In this document: positions 22,403-31,144 of the stretch, one piece after another
Numbering within the stretch: position 1 is the stretch's first letter
Layout of the letters: the number at the start of each line of letters is the position of its first letter
Assembly (NCBI RefSeq): GCF_002009175.1
Contig: NZ_CP018047.1
Coordinates: 3,906,001 to 3,970,000 of the forward strand
DNA length: 64,000 nucleotides
Source: Streptomyces niveus
Lineage (GTDB): Bacteria; Actinomycetota; Actinomycetes; Streptomycetales; Streptomycetaceae
Direction of reading: 5' to 3'
Made by a program: the position numbers and the translations under genes
The notes under the pieces: generated by a model
What the model was told of the DNA's origin: nothing
Databases searched by the model: none
The model's input: the letters and a program-made list of their open reading frames with translations, nothing else

Positions 22403-23395
22403 TCAGTGACGGGGATAGGTCTTCGTCAGCAGAAGCTCACCCTTGACGGGCGGGGTGGCGTCGACGCAGGAGGCATCGATGACGTAGGCCCGCACGACGT
22501 TGCCGTCGACGGGATCCGACAGCACGACGAGGAAGGCTTCGGCGCCGTTGTACGTGCCCCGCTCGGCGGCGAGCGGCGTGTCCGTACGGCCCGTGCCCTG
22601 CTGGACACAGGGCGGCAGCTGGGCCAGGGCCTTCGGTGAGGCCGGGGTCGTCCCCTCCTTGGTGGAGTTCTTGCCTTCGCTCCCGCCCTCCGCCATATGG
22701 GGCACACCGGTGGCGGGAGCGGAGGCGAGAAGGGAGCGGACCTTGTCCTGGATCCCGGTGCCGGAGAAAACGTCTCCGCCGCCGTCGGCCTGGCTCGCTC
22801 CCGCGTCCGCCTTGTAGTCGGTGCTGTCGATGGACGACGCCGTCTGGAACAGCAGGACGCTCACGCCGATCGCGGCCGTGCCGAACACGGCACCGAGGAT
22901 CGCGCCGTGACGGCGGCGCAGTCGGCGGGTGCGACCGGGGCCGGTGGCTGCCCGTGGACGTCCGGCGGGTCGGTCCGCCCGTGGAGCGTCGGCGGCGGTC
23001 GCACCTGGCGCTGTGACGCCGGGCGTGACGGCCGCGGGGATGGGCCGGGGCTCCCGCTCGGGCTCTTGCGAGTCGATGCCGGCGGCGCTGCCGCTGGAAG
23101 CTTCTGCGGCGCGCGATGTTTCACGTGAAACATCGGCGGTCGCGTTCAGCAGCGCCTCGGCGGCCAGGGCGGCGTCGACCCGCGCGGCCACATCGGCGGG
23201 CATCCGCGGCGGGCCGGGCAGTGAACCCAGCAGTCCGCGGATCTCCTCCAACGATTCGTGCACATCGGCGCACAGCGCGCAGCTGTCCAGGTGTTCGCGT
23301 ACCTCGGCGCTCCGCGCGGGGGAGAGCAGGCCCTCTGTGAGGTCGGAGATCTCCGAGACGTCGGGGTGCTCGGTCGTGCCGGTCGTGGTTGTCAC
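22403..23395 (-). CDS. Probable anti-sigma factor for SigM (zf-HC2)
   Basis: A 330-residue protein. The N-terminal zinc-finger-type anti-sigma domain has HLDSCALC (His35, Cys39, Cys42), the HxxxCxxC pattern. A disordered Ala/Pro linker (95-155), a basic stretch (TRRLRRRH), one membrane helix at about 164-184, and an extracytoplasmic C-terminal domain with two cysteines follow. Its GTG start overlaps the sigM stop (GTGA), so it should hold SigM inactive at the membrane. parS site 4 lies in the linker and encodes DVSRET. The sensed signal is unknown. Confidence 0.88.
   Translation of the reverse strand: MTTTTGTTEHPDVSEISDLTEGLLSPARSAEVREHLDSCALCADVHESLEEIRGLLGSLPGPPRMPADVAARVDAALAAEALLNATADVSRETSRAAEASSGSAAGIDSQEPEREPRPIPAAVTPGVTAPGATAADAPRADRPAGRPRAATGPGRTRRLRRRHGAILGAVFGTAAIGVSVLLFQTASSIDSTDYKADAGASQADGGGDVFSGTGIQDKVRSLLASAPATGVPHMAEGGSEGKNSTKEGTTPASPKALAQLPPCVQQGTGRTDTPLAAERGTYNGAEAFLVVLSDPVDGNVVRAYVIDASCVDATPPVKGELLLTKTYPRH
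23118..23131. other. parS: parS site 4, inside anti-sigma gene
   Basis: Perfect GTTTCACGTGAAAC in the coding frame of the anti-sigma factor, again read as DVSRET. Confidence 0.97.
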
Positions 23396-24159
23396 GCTCG
23401 CCCACCTCCTCCCTTCACGGCGGCAGGACCTTGTGGTCCCGCGTCTGGTCCGGTCTCTGGCTCTGTGTCCGGTCCTCTGTGCTCCGGTCCCGGCTCCGAT
23501 TGGACGGATGTACCCGCCGTCCGGTTCCTCTGTGGTCCGAGGCGGGCTCTCGCGCCCGTGCCGTCGGTCCCTGCCGTCCCGCCGGTGTACTCCCGAAGAT
23601 GGGTGAGCATCGGCAGCAATCTCGCCCGGCCGCGTGCGCAGCGGCTCTTTATGGTCCCGACGGGTACGTCGAGGACCTGAGCGGCCTCCGCCACGGGGTA
23701 GCCCTGCATGTCGACCAGGACCAGGGCGGCCCGCTGGTCGGCGGGCAGCTTGGCGAGGGCGACGAGGAGCTGGCGGTGGAGGTCCTGGCGCTCGGCGGGG
23801 GCCTCGGCGGACTCCTGCGGTTCGAGTAGCTGCTCCAGGCGCTCCGTGTCGTCCACGGGTGACGTCTTGCGGGAGGCGGCTTTCCTCGCCCGGTCGAGGC
23901 AGGCGTTGACGGTGATGCGGTGCAGCCAGGTCGTGACGGCGGACTGGCCGCGGAAGGTGTGGGCCGCGCGGAAGGCGGAGACGAGCGCGTCCTGTACGGC
24001 GTCGGCCGCTTCCTCGCGGTCTCCCAGGGTGCGCAGTGCCACGGCCCAGAGGCGGTCGCGGTGGCGCCGTACGAGCTCACCGAAGGCGTCGGGATCCCCC
24101 GCGACGTGGCGTGCCAGGAGATCCTGGTCGTTCACGCCGCCGAGTGTGGCGTCTTCCAA
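23392..24159 (-). CDS. sigM: ECF RNA polymerase sigma factor SigM
   Basis: A ~255-residue ECF sigma factor. Region 2 is AFGELVRRHRDRLWAVALRT with DREEAADAVQDALVSAFRAA, then QSAVTTWLHRITVNACLDRAR. Region 4 is LPADQRAALVLVDMQGYPVAEAAQVLDVPVGTIKSRCARGRARL. A disordered tail (~60 residues, Pro/Glu/Gly rich) follows. I start at TTG 24159, which has GGGAGG upstream; GTG 24132 in frame has none but would still give a complete domain. The symbol follows the Streptomyces gene at this locus; promoter targets cannot be read here. Confidence 0.9.
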   Translation of the reverse strand: MEDATLGGVNDQDLLARHVAGDPDAFGELVRRHRDRLWAVALRTLGDREEAADAVQDALVSAFRAAHTFRGQSAVTTWLHRITVNACLDRARKAASRKTSPVDDTERLEQLLEPQESAEAPAERQDLHRQLLVALAKLPADQRAALVLVDMQGYPVAEAAQVLDVPVGTIKSRCARGRARLLPMLTHLREYTGGTAGTDGTGARARLGPQRNRTAGTSVQSEPGPEHRGPDTEPETGPDAGPQGPAAVKGGGGRA

Positions 24160-24188
24160 CGGTGAGCCCCCTCCCCTGGTCCGCGGGA

Positions 24189-25970
24189 TCAGCCTATGAC
24201 CTTGATCTCCGAAATTCCGCCCCGGAACTGGTCGGCGGATCCGTCCGGGGCCAGTTCCGTGATGTGGATCAGTACGTACCGCGTTCTCACGGGCTTGTCC
24301 AGGGCGGCCTTGAGATTGCTGCCGGTCTGCCCCAGTTCGGTGATGCGCTGGGAGAAGTCCGTGAGGTCGGCGGGCGACGAGGCGTCCTCGCCCGCGGCGA
24401 GGACCTCGGCCTTCTGGCCGCCCCTGTACATCGCGACATCGACGCCGTACACGTCCTGCACGCTGCCGAGATCGACGACTATCCCGCTGCCCTGCCGGCG
24501 GTTGGGCAGATTGCCGAAGTTCGCGTAGCCGGAGTACTTCGGGGTGATCCAGGCCGTGCCGGTGTCGCCGTCCGTGGCCAGATGGACGTCCTCCGCCTTC
24601 ACACCGTCGCCGTTGGGCGCGAACACCCCGGTCTCGGCGATCTTCAGATTCTTCGGGGTCCGCGGTGCGGGCTTCTCCTGGTCGCCGTCCACCGACTGCG
24701 ACTGTGTCGTCTCGTTGGAACTCTTCCGGTTGAGCATGTGGTCGGCGACCTGCCAGCTGGCGAGTCCCAGCGCGGCGATGAGAAGCGCGGAGACCGTCCA
24801 CTTCAGCGCCTTGCCGGTACGGCTCTGGAGGGGCGGCGGCGGGATGGGTACGGGCCGCGCGGCGGGCTGCCCGACGGGAGTGGCGGGGCGCGCGTACGAG
24901 CCCTGCTGATAGGTGGTGCGCTGGTACTCGGGCGGCGCGGCGAACGTGGGCTCGGGCGGACGGACGCGCGGCATCCCGGCGACGGCCTTGGCCAGCTCGT
25001 CCGGGGTGGTGCAGGGCGGGTCCTGGCGCGAGGCGGTGGCGCCCTCGTTGACCAGCGCGCGCATGGCGAGCTCGGACAGACCGCGGTGGACCCCCGCCCG
25101 TACCTGGTCGGGGGCGATCAGACCGACACCCTTGGGGAGCCCCGCGAGGCCGTGCGCGTCCGTCTCGTACGGCCAGCGCTGGGTCAGCGCCGCGTACAGG
25201 AGCGCGCCGATCGCCTCGGTGTCCGTGCGCTGGGGGCGTTCCGCGCTGATGCCGCGCAGGGCGGCGTTCACCGCGAGGCCGCGGATCCGGTACTGGCCGG
25301 TGGAGCTGCGCAGTACGGCCCCGGGGGTCAGCTTCAGATGGGCCAGTCCCTCGCGGTGCGCCGCGGCCATCGCCTGGGAGACCTGGCTGACGAGCTGGTA
25401 GGCGTCGTGGGCCTCCATGGGGCCGGCGGCGAGGATCGCGGTGAGTTCCGTCGCGTCGGGCAGCCATTCGTGGACGACGTAGACGAGGTCGTCCTCCTCG
25501 ACGGCGTCGAGGACCTGGACGAAGCGCGGGTCGCCGAGGAGGGCGGAGGAGCGGGCCGCGGCCAGCACGGAGCGGGCTCGGGGGTGGTCGGCGGGCAGGA
25601 GGTGCACGCCGACCGCGCGGCGCAGTTTCTCGTCGACCGCGCGCCAGCTGCTGAATCCGTCCAGACGGGTGACGCACTCTTCGAGCCGGTAGCGTCTGGC
25701 GAGCTTGTGGCCGCTGTGGAGTTCGGGTGCCGCCACGGCGGGTGCGGCCTTCTGCCGCTCCGTGCCCTTCGGCTTCGCCGCGTTCTCGTCCCGGGAGCCC
25801 GGCTTCCCGGACGCCGACTCCTCGGTCTCCGCCGCGGAGTCCTCTGTCTTCTGGGCTTTCGCCACCCCGTCTGCCACCCCGCCGGTGGTGGCCTTGTCCG
25901 TCTGGGCGGCCGGCGGTTCGTCACCGCTGTTGTCGGCCACCTCGACGGCGGACGTGCTCCGTTCCGCCAC
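24189..25970 (-). CDS. MurJ-associated membrane pseudokinase
   Basis: A 593-residue protein. After an 80-residue disordered start comes a kinase-like fold (about 90-335) lacking all catalytic residues: the HRDLKPEN loop reads HLKLTPGA (211-218) and the DFG position reads RGL. A Pro-rich linker, one membrane helix (389-408) and a discoidin-like outer domain follow (LATDGDTGTAWITPKYSGY ... IVVDLGSV). This matches the C-terminal half of mycobacterial MviN (MurJ), where the pseudokinase recruits the FHA protein FhaA. Here it is a separate gene just downstream of murJ. Start GTG 25970 has AGGAG 6 bp upstream. Confidence 0.88.
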   Translation of the reverse strand: MAERSTSAVEVADNSGDEPPAAQTDKATTGGVADGVAKAQKTEDSAAETEESASGKPGSRDENAAKPKGTERQKAAPAVAAPELHSGHKLARRYRLEECVTRLDGFSSWRAVDEKLRRAVGVHLLPADHPRARSVLAAARSSALLGDPRFVQVLDAVEEDDLVYVVHEWLPDATELTAILAAGPMEAHDAYQLVSQVSQAMAAAHREGLAHLKLTPGAVLRSSTGQYRIRGLAVNAALRGISAERPQRTDTEAIGALLYAALTQRWPYETDAHGLAGLPKGVGLIAPDQVRAGVHRGLSELAMRALVNEGATASRQDPPCTTPDELAKAVAGMPRVRPPEPTFAAPPEYQRTTYQQGSYARPATPVGQPAARPVPIPPPPLQSRTGKALKWTVSALLIAALGLASWQVADHMLNRKSSNETTQSQSVDGDQEKPAPRTPKNLKIAETGVFAPNGDGVKAEDVHLATDGDTGTAWITPKYSGYANFGNLPNRRQGSGIVVDLGSVQDVYGVDVAMYRGGQKAEVLAAGEDASSPADLTDFSQRITELGQTGSNLKAALDKPVRTRYVLIHITELAPDGSADQFRGGISEIKVIG

Positions 25971-26089
25971 CGTCGCTCCTGCCTCCCCATCCGTTGCGCA
26001 CTGTCCAACAGCCACGCCAATTGTGCCCACAGTCGGACGCTATGCACGACACACGGCGGTCGACGATGGTTGTGCTCGGGCCCGGGACG

Positions 26090-28330
26090 CTAGCGTCCGA
26101 GGCGGCCCCGGACCATGCCCACCAAGGCGTTCATCTCCTCGATACGCAGCTTCCGCGCGACGACGAAGAAGCAGGCCAACAGAACGATGCCGCCGACCGC
26201 CAATGCGGTGAACGAGCCCAGAACCTCACTGCCGAGCTTGTCGAGCACGAGATAGCCGACCGAGCCGGCGGCGATCGTTCCGGGGACGGACGCCAGACAG
26301 AGCCGGGCGTACGTACGCATCACGTGCGAGCCGTCCAGATCGCCGCCCAGACGCTTCTTGAGCCTGCGCCAGGCGATGCCCACACCGACGGCGTAGGCGA
26401 GGCCGTACGAGGCGGCCATGCCCACGACGGCCCAGCGCGAGGGCAGGACGAGGAAGCAGACTGCGGAGGCGGCAGCGTTCACGACGGCCACGATGACCGT
26501 GTTGTAGAAGGGGGTCCGGGTGTCCTCGTACGCGTAGAAGGCACGGAGCACCACGTACTGCACGGAGAACGGGATCAGACCGAGGCCGAAGGCCATCAGC
26601 ATGTAGCCCATGGAGCGCGCCGACTCGATGCCGGACGAGCCGAAGATCAGCGTGCACATCGGGATGCCGAGGGCGACGAAGCTGAAGGCGACGGGCACGA
26701 TCGCGACAGCCGAGTTGCGCAGGCCCTGCGAGATGTCGTCGCGTACGGCTCCGGTGTCGCCGTCGTGCGCGGAGCGGGAGAGTCTGGGCAGCAGGGCGGC
26801 CATGACCGAGACGGTGATGATGGCCTGCGGCATGCCCCAGATCAGCTGGGCGTTGGAGTAGGCGATGTAACCCGCGCCCTGGGTGCCCGAGTCGACGCCC
26901 GCCGCCGTGGAGAGCTGCGAGACGACCAGTACGCCCGCCTGGTTGGCGAGGACGAACAGCACGGTCCACTTGGCGAGCTTGGCGGCCTTGCCGAGGCCGT
27001 GGCCCCGCCAGTCGAAACGCAGCCGGATCCGGAAGCCGGTCTCCCGGAGGTAGGGGATCATCGCGAGGGCCTGGACGGTGAGGCCGAGCACCACGCCGAC
27101 GCCGAGCAGACGCTCCGCCTCGGGCGGGATGGACGCGACCGTCATCCCGGAGTCCTCGGCCGTGCCGTACACCCAGATGAACATGACGAGGGTGGCGATG
27201 ATGATGATGTTGTTGAGGACCGGGGTCCACATCATCGCGCCGAACCTGCCGCGGGCGTTGAGGATCTGCCCCATCACCACGTGCACGCCCATGAAGAAGA
27301 TGGTGATCAGGCAGTAGCGCACGAAGACGACGGCGACGTCGTTGGCCGCCGGGTTGTCCGCGATGCTCACCGACATGAGGCGCACCAGCACCGGGGCGGC
27401 GAACACCGAGAGCGCGGTCAGCGAGCCGAGGATGACGATGACCAGGGTCAGCAGGCGGTTCGCGTACGCCTCGCCGCCGTCCTCGTCGTCCTTCATCGCG
27501 CGGATGAGCTGCGGGACGAAGACGGAGTTGAGGCCGCCGCCGATGGTCAGGATGTAGATCATCGTCGGCAGGGTGATGGCGAGCTGGAAGGTGTCGCCGA
27601 GGGTGGCGGCGCCGAGCGCGGCCACGATCAGCGCGGAGCGTACGAAGCCGGTGAGCCGGGAGACGAGCGTGCCCGCCGCCATCACCGCGCTGGACTTCAG
27701 CAGACCTGAGGCCCGCCCGCCGGACTTCTTCGCGGGCGCCGGAGCCGGAGCCGCCTCGGGTACGGCGGCCGCGGGCCGGCCCATCCCCTCCTGGTCGCGG
27801 AAGAGATGCGCGAACGCGTCGGGTTCCGGTTCGTCGGTGCGTGCCCGGGTGACGAGCTCGTCGACGCCGGTGAACTGCGTGGTCCTCGGGTCGTCGCCGT
27901 ACGGAGCAGCGCGTGACGGGCCGTCGGGCTCGGGCGCCGCGGCCTGGGCCCAGACGCGCGGATCGGGGGCGTACTGCTGCGCGGGCGGCTGCTGGTAGAG
28001 CGGCATCGTCTCCGGGGACGGTCCGGGAGGCGGCGGAGGCGCGGCGCGGTCGTACATCGCCCCGGTCGCCGGGTCCTGCGCACGGTGGGCGTCCTGGACG
28101 TACGGATCCTGCGGGTAGGCGCCCCGGGGGTGCTGGTCCTGGCCGTACGGGGGCCGGGCGTACTGGTCGTCGGCGCGCGGCGCCCGGCCGTACGGGCCCT
28201 GGGCGTATGGATCCCGTGTGGGGTCGGGCACGGAGGCATGGGGGTCGGCGGCGGGTGGCTGGGGCGGAACATGCCCTGCCGGATCGCCGCCAGCACCCTG
28301 CCCGCGGTCACCGTCGTACGGCGCGTTCAT
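26090..28330 (-). CDS. murJ: Lipid II flippase MurJ (MviN)
   Basis: A 746-residue MOP-superfamily flippase that moves lipid II across the membrane. The first ~215 residues are a Pro/Tyr/Gln/Asp-rich cytoplasmic extension with PYGQDQ-like repeats. The core begins at SSAVMAAGTLVSRLTGFVRSALIVAALG (the family hallmark) and contains about fourteen membrane helices, including GGGLNSVFVPQLIRAM and GMPQAIITVSVMAALLPRLS. The substrate-cavity arginines (SRLTGFVR) are present. It lies between a DUF6049 gene (45 bp upstream) and the pseudokinase gene (119 bp downstream), in one leftward unit. Confidence 0.96.
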   Translation of the reverse strand: MNAPYDGDRGQGAGGDPAGHVPPQPPAADPHASVPDPTRDPYAQGPYGRAPRADDQYARPPYGQDQHPRGAYPQDPYVQDAHRAQDPATGAMYDRAAPPPPPGPSPETMPLYQQPPAQQYAPDPRVWAQAAAPEPDGPSRAAPYGDDPRTTQFTGVDELVTRARTDEPEPDAFAHLFRDQEGMGRPAAAVPEAAPAPAPAKKSGGRASGLLKSSAVMAAGTLVSRLTGFVRSALIVAALGAATLGDTFQLAITLPTMIYILTIGGGLNSVFVPQLIRAMKDDEDGGEAYANRLLTLVIVILGSLTALSVFAAPVLVRLMSVSIADNPAANDVAVVFVRYCLITIFFMGVHVVMGQILNARGRFGAMMWTPVLNNIIIIATLVMFIWVYGTAEDSGMTVASIPPEAERLLGVGVVLGLTVQALAMIPYLRETGFRIRLRFDWRGHGLGKAAKLAKWTVLFVLANQAGVLVVSQLSTAAGVDSGTQGAGYIAYSNAQLIWGMPQAIITVSVMAALLPRLSRSAHDGDTGAVRDDISQGLRNSAVAIVPVAFSFVALGIPMCTLIFGSSGIESARSMGYMLMAFGLGLIPFSVQYVVLRAFYAYEDTRTPFYNTVIVAVVNAAASAVCFLVLPSRWAVVGMAASYGLAYAVGVGIAWRRLKKRLGGDLDGSHVMRTYARLCLASVPGTIAAGSVGYLVLDKLGSEVLGSFTALAVGGIVLLACFFVVARKLRIEEMNALVGMVRGRLGR

Positions 28331-28375
28331 CGTTACCCCACCTCATCGTCCCCGGCCGGCCGGCCACGACATCGC

Positions 28376-30946
28376 TCAACGGTCCACTTTCTCACCCTTG
28401 CCCGACGGGTCCCCGCTTTCCGGACGGGTGTCCGGGGCAGGGTCACTCGGCTGCCCAGGTCCGGCGCCGTCGAGATCGCCTCGATTCTCCGGCGCGGCGG
28501 ACGGCTTCGCGGAAGGCTCGGTGGACGGTACCGCGGGATCCGCGGAGGGGGCCGTGCCGGCGGGATCCGGCGCGGGGGACTCGCCGCCGTCGGTGCCGCT
28601 GTCAGGGCCGCCGCCGGGGGAGTCACCGTCGTCGGCGCCGTCGCCCCCGGCGTCGCCGCCCGCCTCCGCACCGGCGTCAGCGGCGGCCTTGTCCTCGGCC
28701 GCCTTCGCCGCCACCGCCCGCTTGCGCTGGCTGTACATCTTGACCCCGGCCAGGACGAGCATCAGCACACCGCCCGCGATGACGAGCATCACGGTGGGAG
28801 TCAGCTCGGAGACCCTGACCTGGAACGTCATGGGGCTGCCGTACGGCCGGTTGTCGGTCGTGTAGAGCTGCGCCGTGAGCTCCACCGGACCGTTGGCGTT
28901 GGCCGCGCCGGTGAACTTCACCACCTGGGTGTGTCCGCCGTCGATCTTGATCGGCTGCTCGGCGACCGCGCTGCCGTCGTCCAGCTTCAGCCGGGTCGCG
29001 TTCGTGGACTGGAGACGCAGGACGAGGTTGTCGACGCCTTGCAGGAGCTGGTTCTGGACCGTCACCGGGATGGTCGCGCTGCGTCCGGACAGGGTCAGCT
29101 CGGACTTCTGGATGAGCTGGACCTCGCTGGCGAGGCTCGTCAGATACCGGTTCACCGAACCGCGGTACTGCTCGGCGCCCTTGGCGTTGCCCCGCCAGGA
29201 CGTGGAGACCGCCCTGTTGACGGCGTTGGCGAAGGGCGTCGCCACCCGGTCGGGGAGGGTGAGGATGGCCTTGAACTTCCCCAGCCGCTCCCCCATCCCC
29301 TTGAGGTCCTCGAACGCGGACGTGGGGAGTTCCTGGGCACGGAGCTTGTCCGGATACCGCGACGGGCCGGGCACCTTGGTGTTGGCGTTGGTGTCCGGTT
29401 TCGCGGCGGCGGCGGCGACCAGGTCGGACGGCTGGGTCCAGCGCTGTCCGTCCAGGCCCTGGAGGGCACGGGCCATGGACTGCGCCTGGCTTGCCGACGG
29501 GGTGCGCTGCGGGGCGACGACGATGTCGCGCTGCTTCGACGGGTCCTGGAGGTTCACGGCCAGCGACTGGGCGAGGAACTTCTGGACCGCGAGCGTGGAG
29601 CTGCCCGCCTTGGTCACATCGCCCTCGAAGGCCTTGGACAGCCGGGTGTCGCTGACCACGGCCGTCGTGCCGCCCCCGATGGGCCGCGCCGCGCTCGCCG
29701 TGTACGGCAGGTTGTCCTGGATGCTGTCGCTGCGCGAGATCACCTTGTCGGCGCCGGCGGAGGTCGCCACGTCGACGATCGACGGGTCGACCGCGCCCTC
29801 CGCGGGCCATGCGAAGTCGGTGGCGGGCGGCACATGAAGGATGGTCTCCACGGTCTTCCCGGCCACCTCGCTGGAGCTCTGGAGATGGCCGAGGGTGCCG
29901 GAGACGTTCTCGCCGCCGTGGGCCAGCGACGCGAGGTCGGGGTCGCCGAAGGGCAGCGCGACGATGTTGCCGTTGTCCTGGACGGCCTTCTCCAGGGCGT
30001 TGAGCCAGCTCCTGGCCACGAGCTGGTTCTTGCCCGCGACCGTGGACTTGCCGTCCCTGACGCGGTACGGGTCGGTCATCGCCTCGACGGTGGCGAGGAG
30101 GTCCGGGTCGACGACCCAGGTGACGGGGAGCTGGCTGCCGAGCGAGACGAGCTGCTCCAGCCGGCCGCCGGGGGCCAGCTCCTGGGCCAGGTCGTCGTTC
30201 TCGAAGACCGGGGTCTGCTGGTCGTCCGAGCCGGTCTCGGCGGAGACGTGCGACGTGGAGATCAGCGGCCAGAGATAGGTGAACCTGGTCTTCTTGTCCA
30301 CCGAGTCCGGCTGCCACGGCAGGAACGTCCGGCGGACGCCGAGTGTGTGGTCGTACGGTTCGGCCGCCGTCCGGCCGGTGAGCGTCACACCGAGCTGGTA
30401 GACGCCGTCCGCGCCGAGGCCCAGCTTGCTCACCGGCACCGACAGGGCGAAGTCGTAGCTGATGCCCGAGGCGAGCTTCCCGAACTCGACCTTGTACTTG
30501 CCGCCCACGGGCAGCGGGTCGTACGTGGTGTCGTTGGAGCGCTCGACGGCGTCGTCGATGGCGGTGCGGCCGGTGAGCTGCGGGCCCACCCGCAGATCGA
30601 CCCGGGCGTCGGTGACCGGCTTCTTGCTCTTGTTGGTCACCGTGCCGGAGATCGTGAGGGTGTCACCCTTGGTGGGCGCGCTCGGCGCCAGGGTGTCGAG
30701 CGCGACGGAGACGGTCTTCGGGCCCGACGGTTCCGCGGCGGCACTCGCCGGGGAACCTGTGGCGGCCCCCGTGGTGGCCGCGGAGAGTGGCGAGGCGGTC
30801 GAGCCTGCCGCGGACGCCTGCGGCGCCGCGAGACCCCCCAGCAGCCCGGCCAGGAGCGGCACCCCTGCGGCCACGGCGGCGCTGCGCCCCAGCCATCGGC
30901 GGGCAGGAGAATGCTTCATCCCCTGGATGTCTGCCGCCTCGGCCAC
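28376..30946 (-). CDS. DUF6049 family secreted/membrane protein
   Basis: An 856-residue protein. A signal peptide (SAAVAAGVPLLAGLLGGLAAPQASA) leads into a large outer region with Ig-like strands (TLTISGTVTNKSKKPVTDARVDLRV) and later VPVTVQNQLLQGVDNLVLRLQS. One membrane helix (PTVMLVIAGGVLMLVLAGVKMY) and a ~110-residue acidic, Pro/Ser/Gly-rich cytoplasmic tail follow. This is the actinobacterial DUF6049 protein always found beside murJ; function unknown, location suggests cell-wall assembly. The GTG 30946 start is weak; ATG 30919 would start MKHSPARRW directly at the signal peptide. Confidence 0.87.
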   Translation of the reverse strand: MAEAADIQGMKHSPARRWLGRSAAVAAGVPLLAGLLGGLAAPQASAAGSTASPLSAATTGAATGSPASAAAEPSGPKTVSVALDTLAPSAPTKGDTLTISGTVTNKSKKPVTDARVDLRVGPQLTGRTAIDDAVERSNDTTYDPLPVGGKYKVEFGKLASGISYDFALSVPVSKLGLGADGVYQLGVTLTGRTAAEPYDHTLGVRRTFLPWQPDSVDKKTRFTYLWPLISTSHVSAETGSDDQQTPVFENDDLAQELAPGGRLEQLVSLGSQLPVTWVVDPDLLATVEAMTDPYRVRDGKSTVAGKNQLVARSWLNALEKAVQDNGNIVALPFGDPDLASLAHGGENVSGTLGHLQSSSEVAGKTVETILHVPPATDFAWPAEGAVDPSIVDVATSAGADKVISRSDSIQDNLPYTASAARPIGGGTTAVVSDTRLSKAFEGDVTKAGSSTLAVQKFLAQSLAVNLQDPSKQRDIVVAPQRTPSASQAQSMARALQGLDGQRWTQPSDLVAAAAAKPDTNANTKVPGPSRYPDKLRAQELPTSAFEDLKGMGERLGKFKAILTLPDRVATPFANAVNRAVSTSWRGNAKGAEQYRGSVNRYLTSLASEVQLIQKSELTLSGRSATIPVTVQNQLLQGVDNLVLRLQSTNATRLKLDDGSAVAEQPIKIDGGHTQVVKFTGAANANGPVELTAQLYTTDNRPYGSPMTFQVRVSELTPTVMLVIAGGVLMLVLAGVKMYSQRKRAVAAKAAEDKAAADAGAEAGGDAGGDGADDGDSPGGGPDSGTDGGESPAPDPAGTAPSADPAVPSTEPSAKPSAAPENRGDLDGAGPGQPSDPAPDTRPESGDPSGKGEKVDR

Positions 30947-31144
30947 GCGCCCGCCCGTCCCTTGTCGTCAATGGTCGTTGTCGATGTCGTCGTCGATTGT
31001 GCGTCCACGCATGGTAACGATGTGCGCTGTGACGAAGTGCCGGGGACCGCCCTTCATGATCGGAAGAATCTCATGGGGCGGTGGAAACCGGTGCCGCGGA
31101 AACTCGGACGCCGGGGCCGGCCGGGGCACGTACCCTTTTCTGTT

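Noticed and set aside
23392..25677. A 761-codon frame joining the SigM sequence to a long upstream part
   Set aside because: The upstream part is an out-of-frame reading of the pseudokinase gene; SigM is complete from TTG 24159.
28085..31144. A ~1000-residue N-terminal extension of the CCA-adding enzyme
   Set aside because: The extension is the antisense of the DUF6049 and murJ genes; the enzyme's normal N-terminus begins at GTG 31145.
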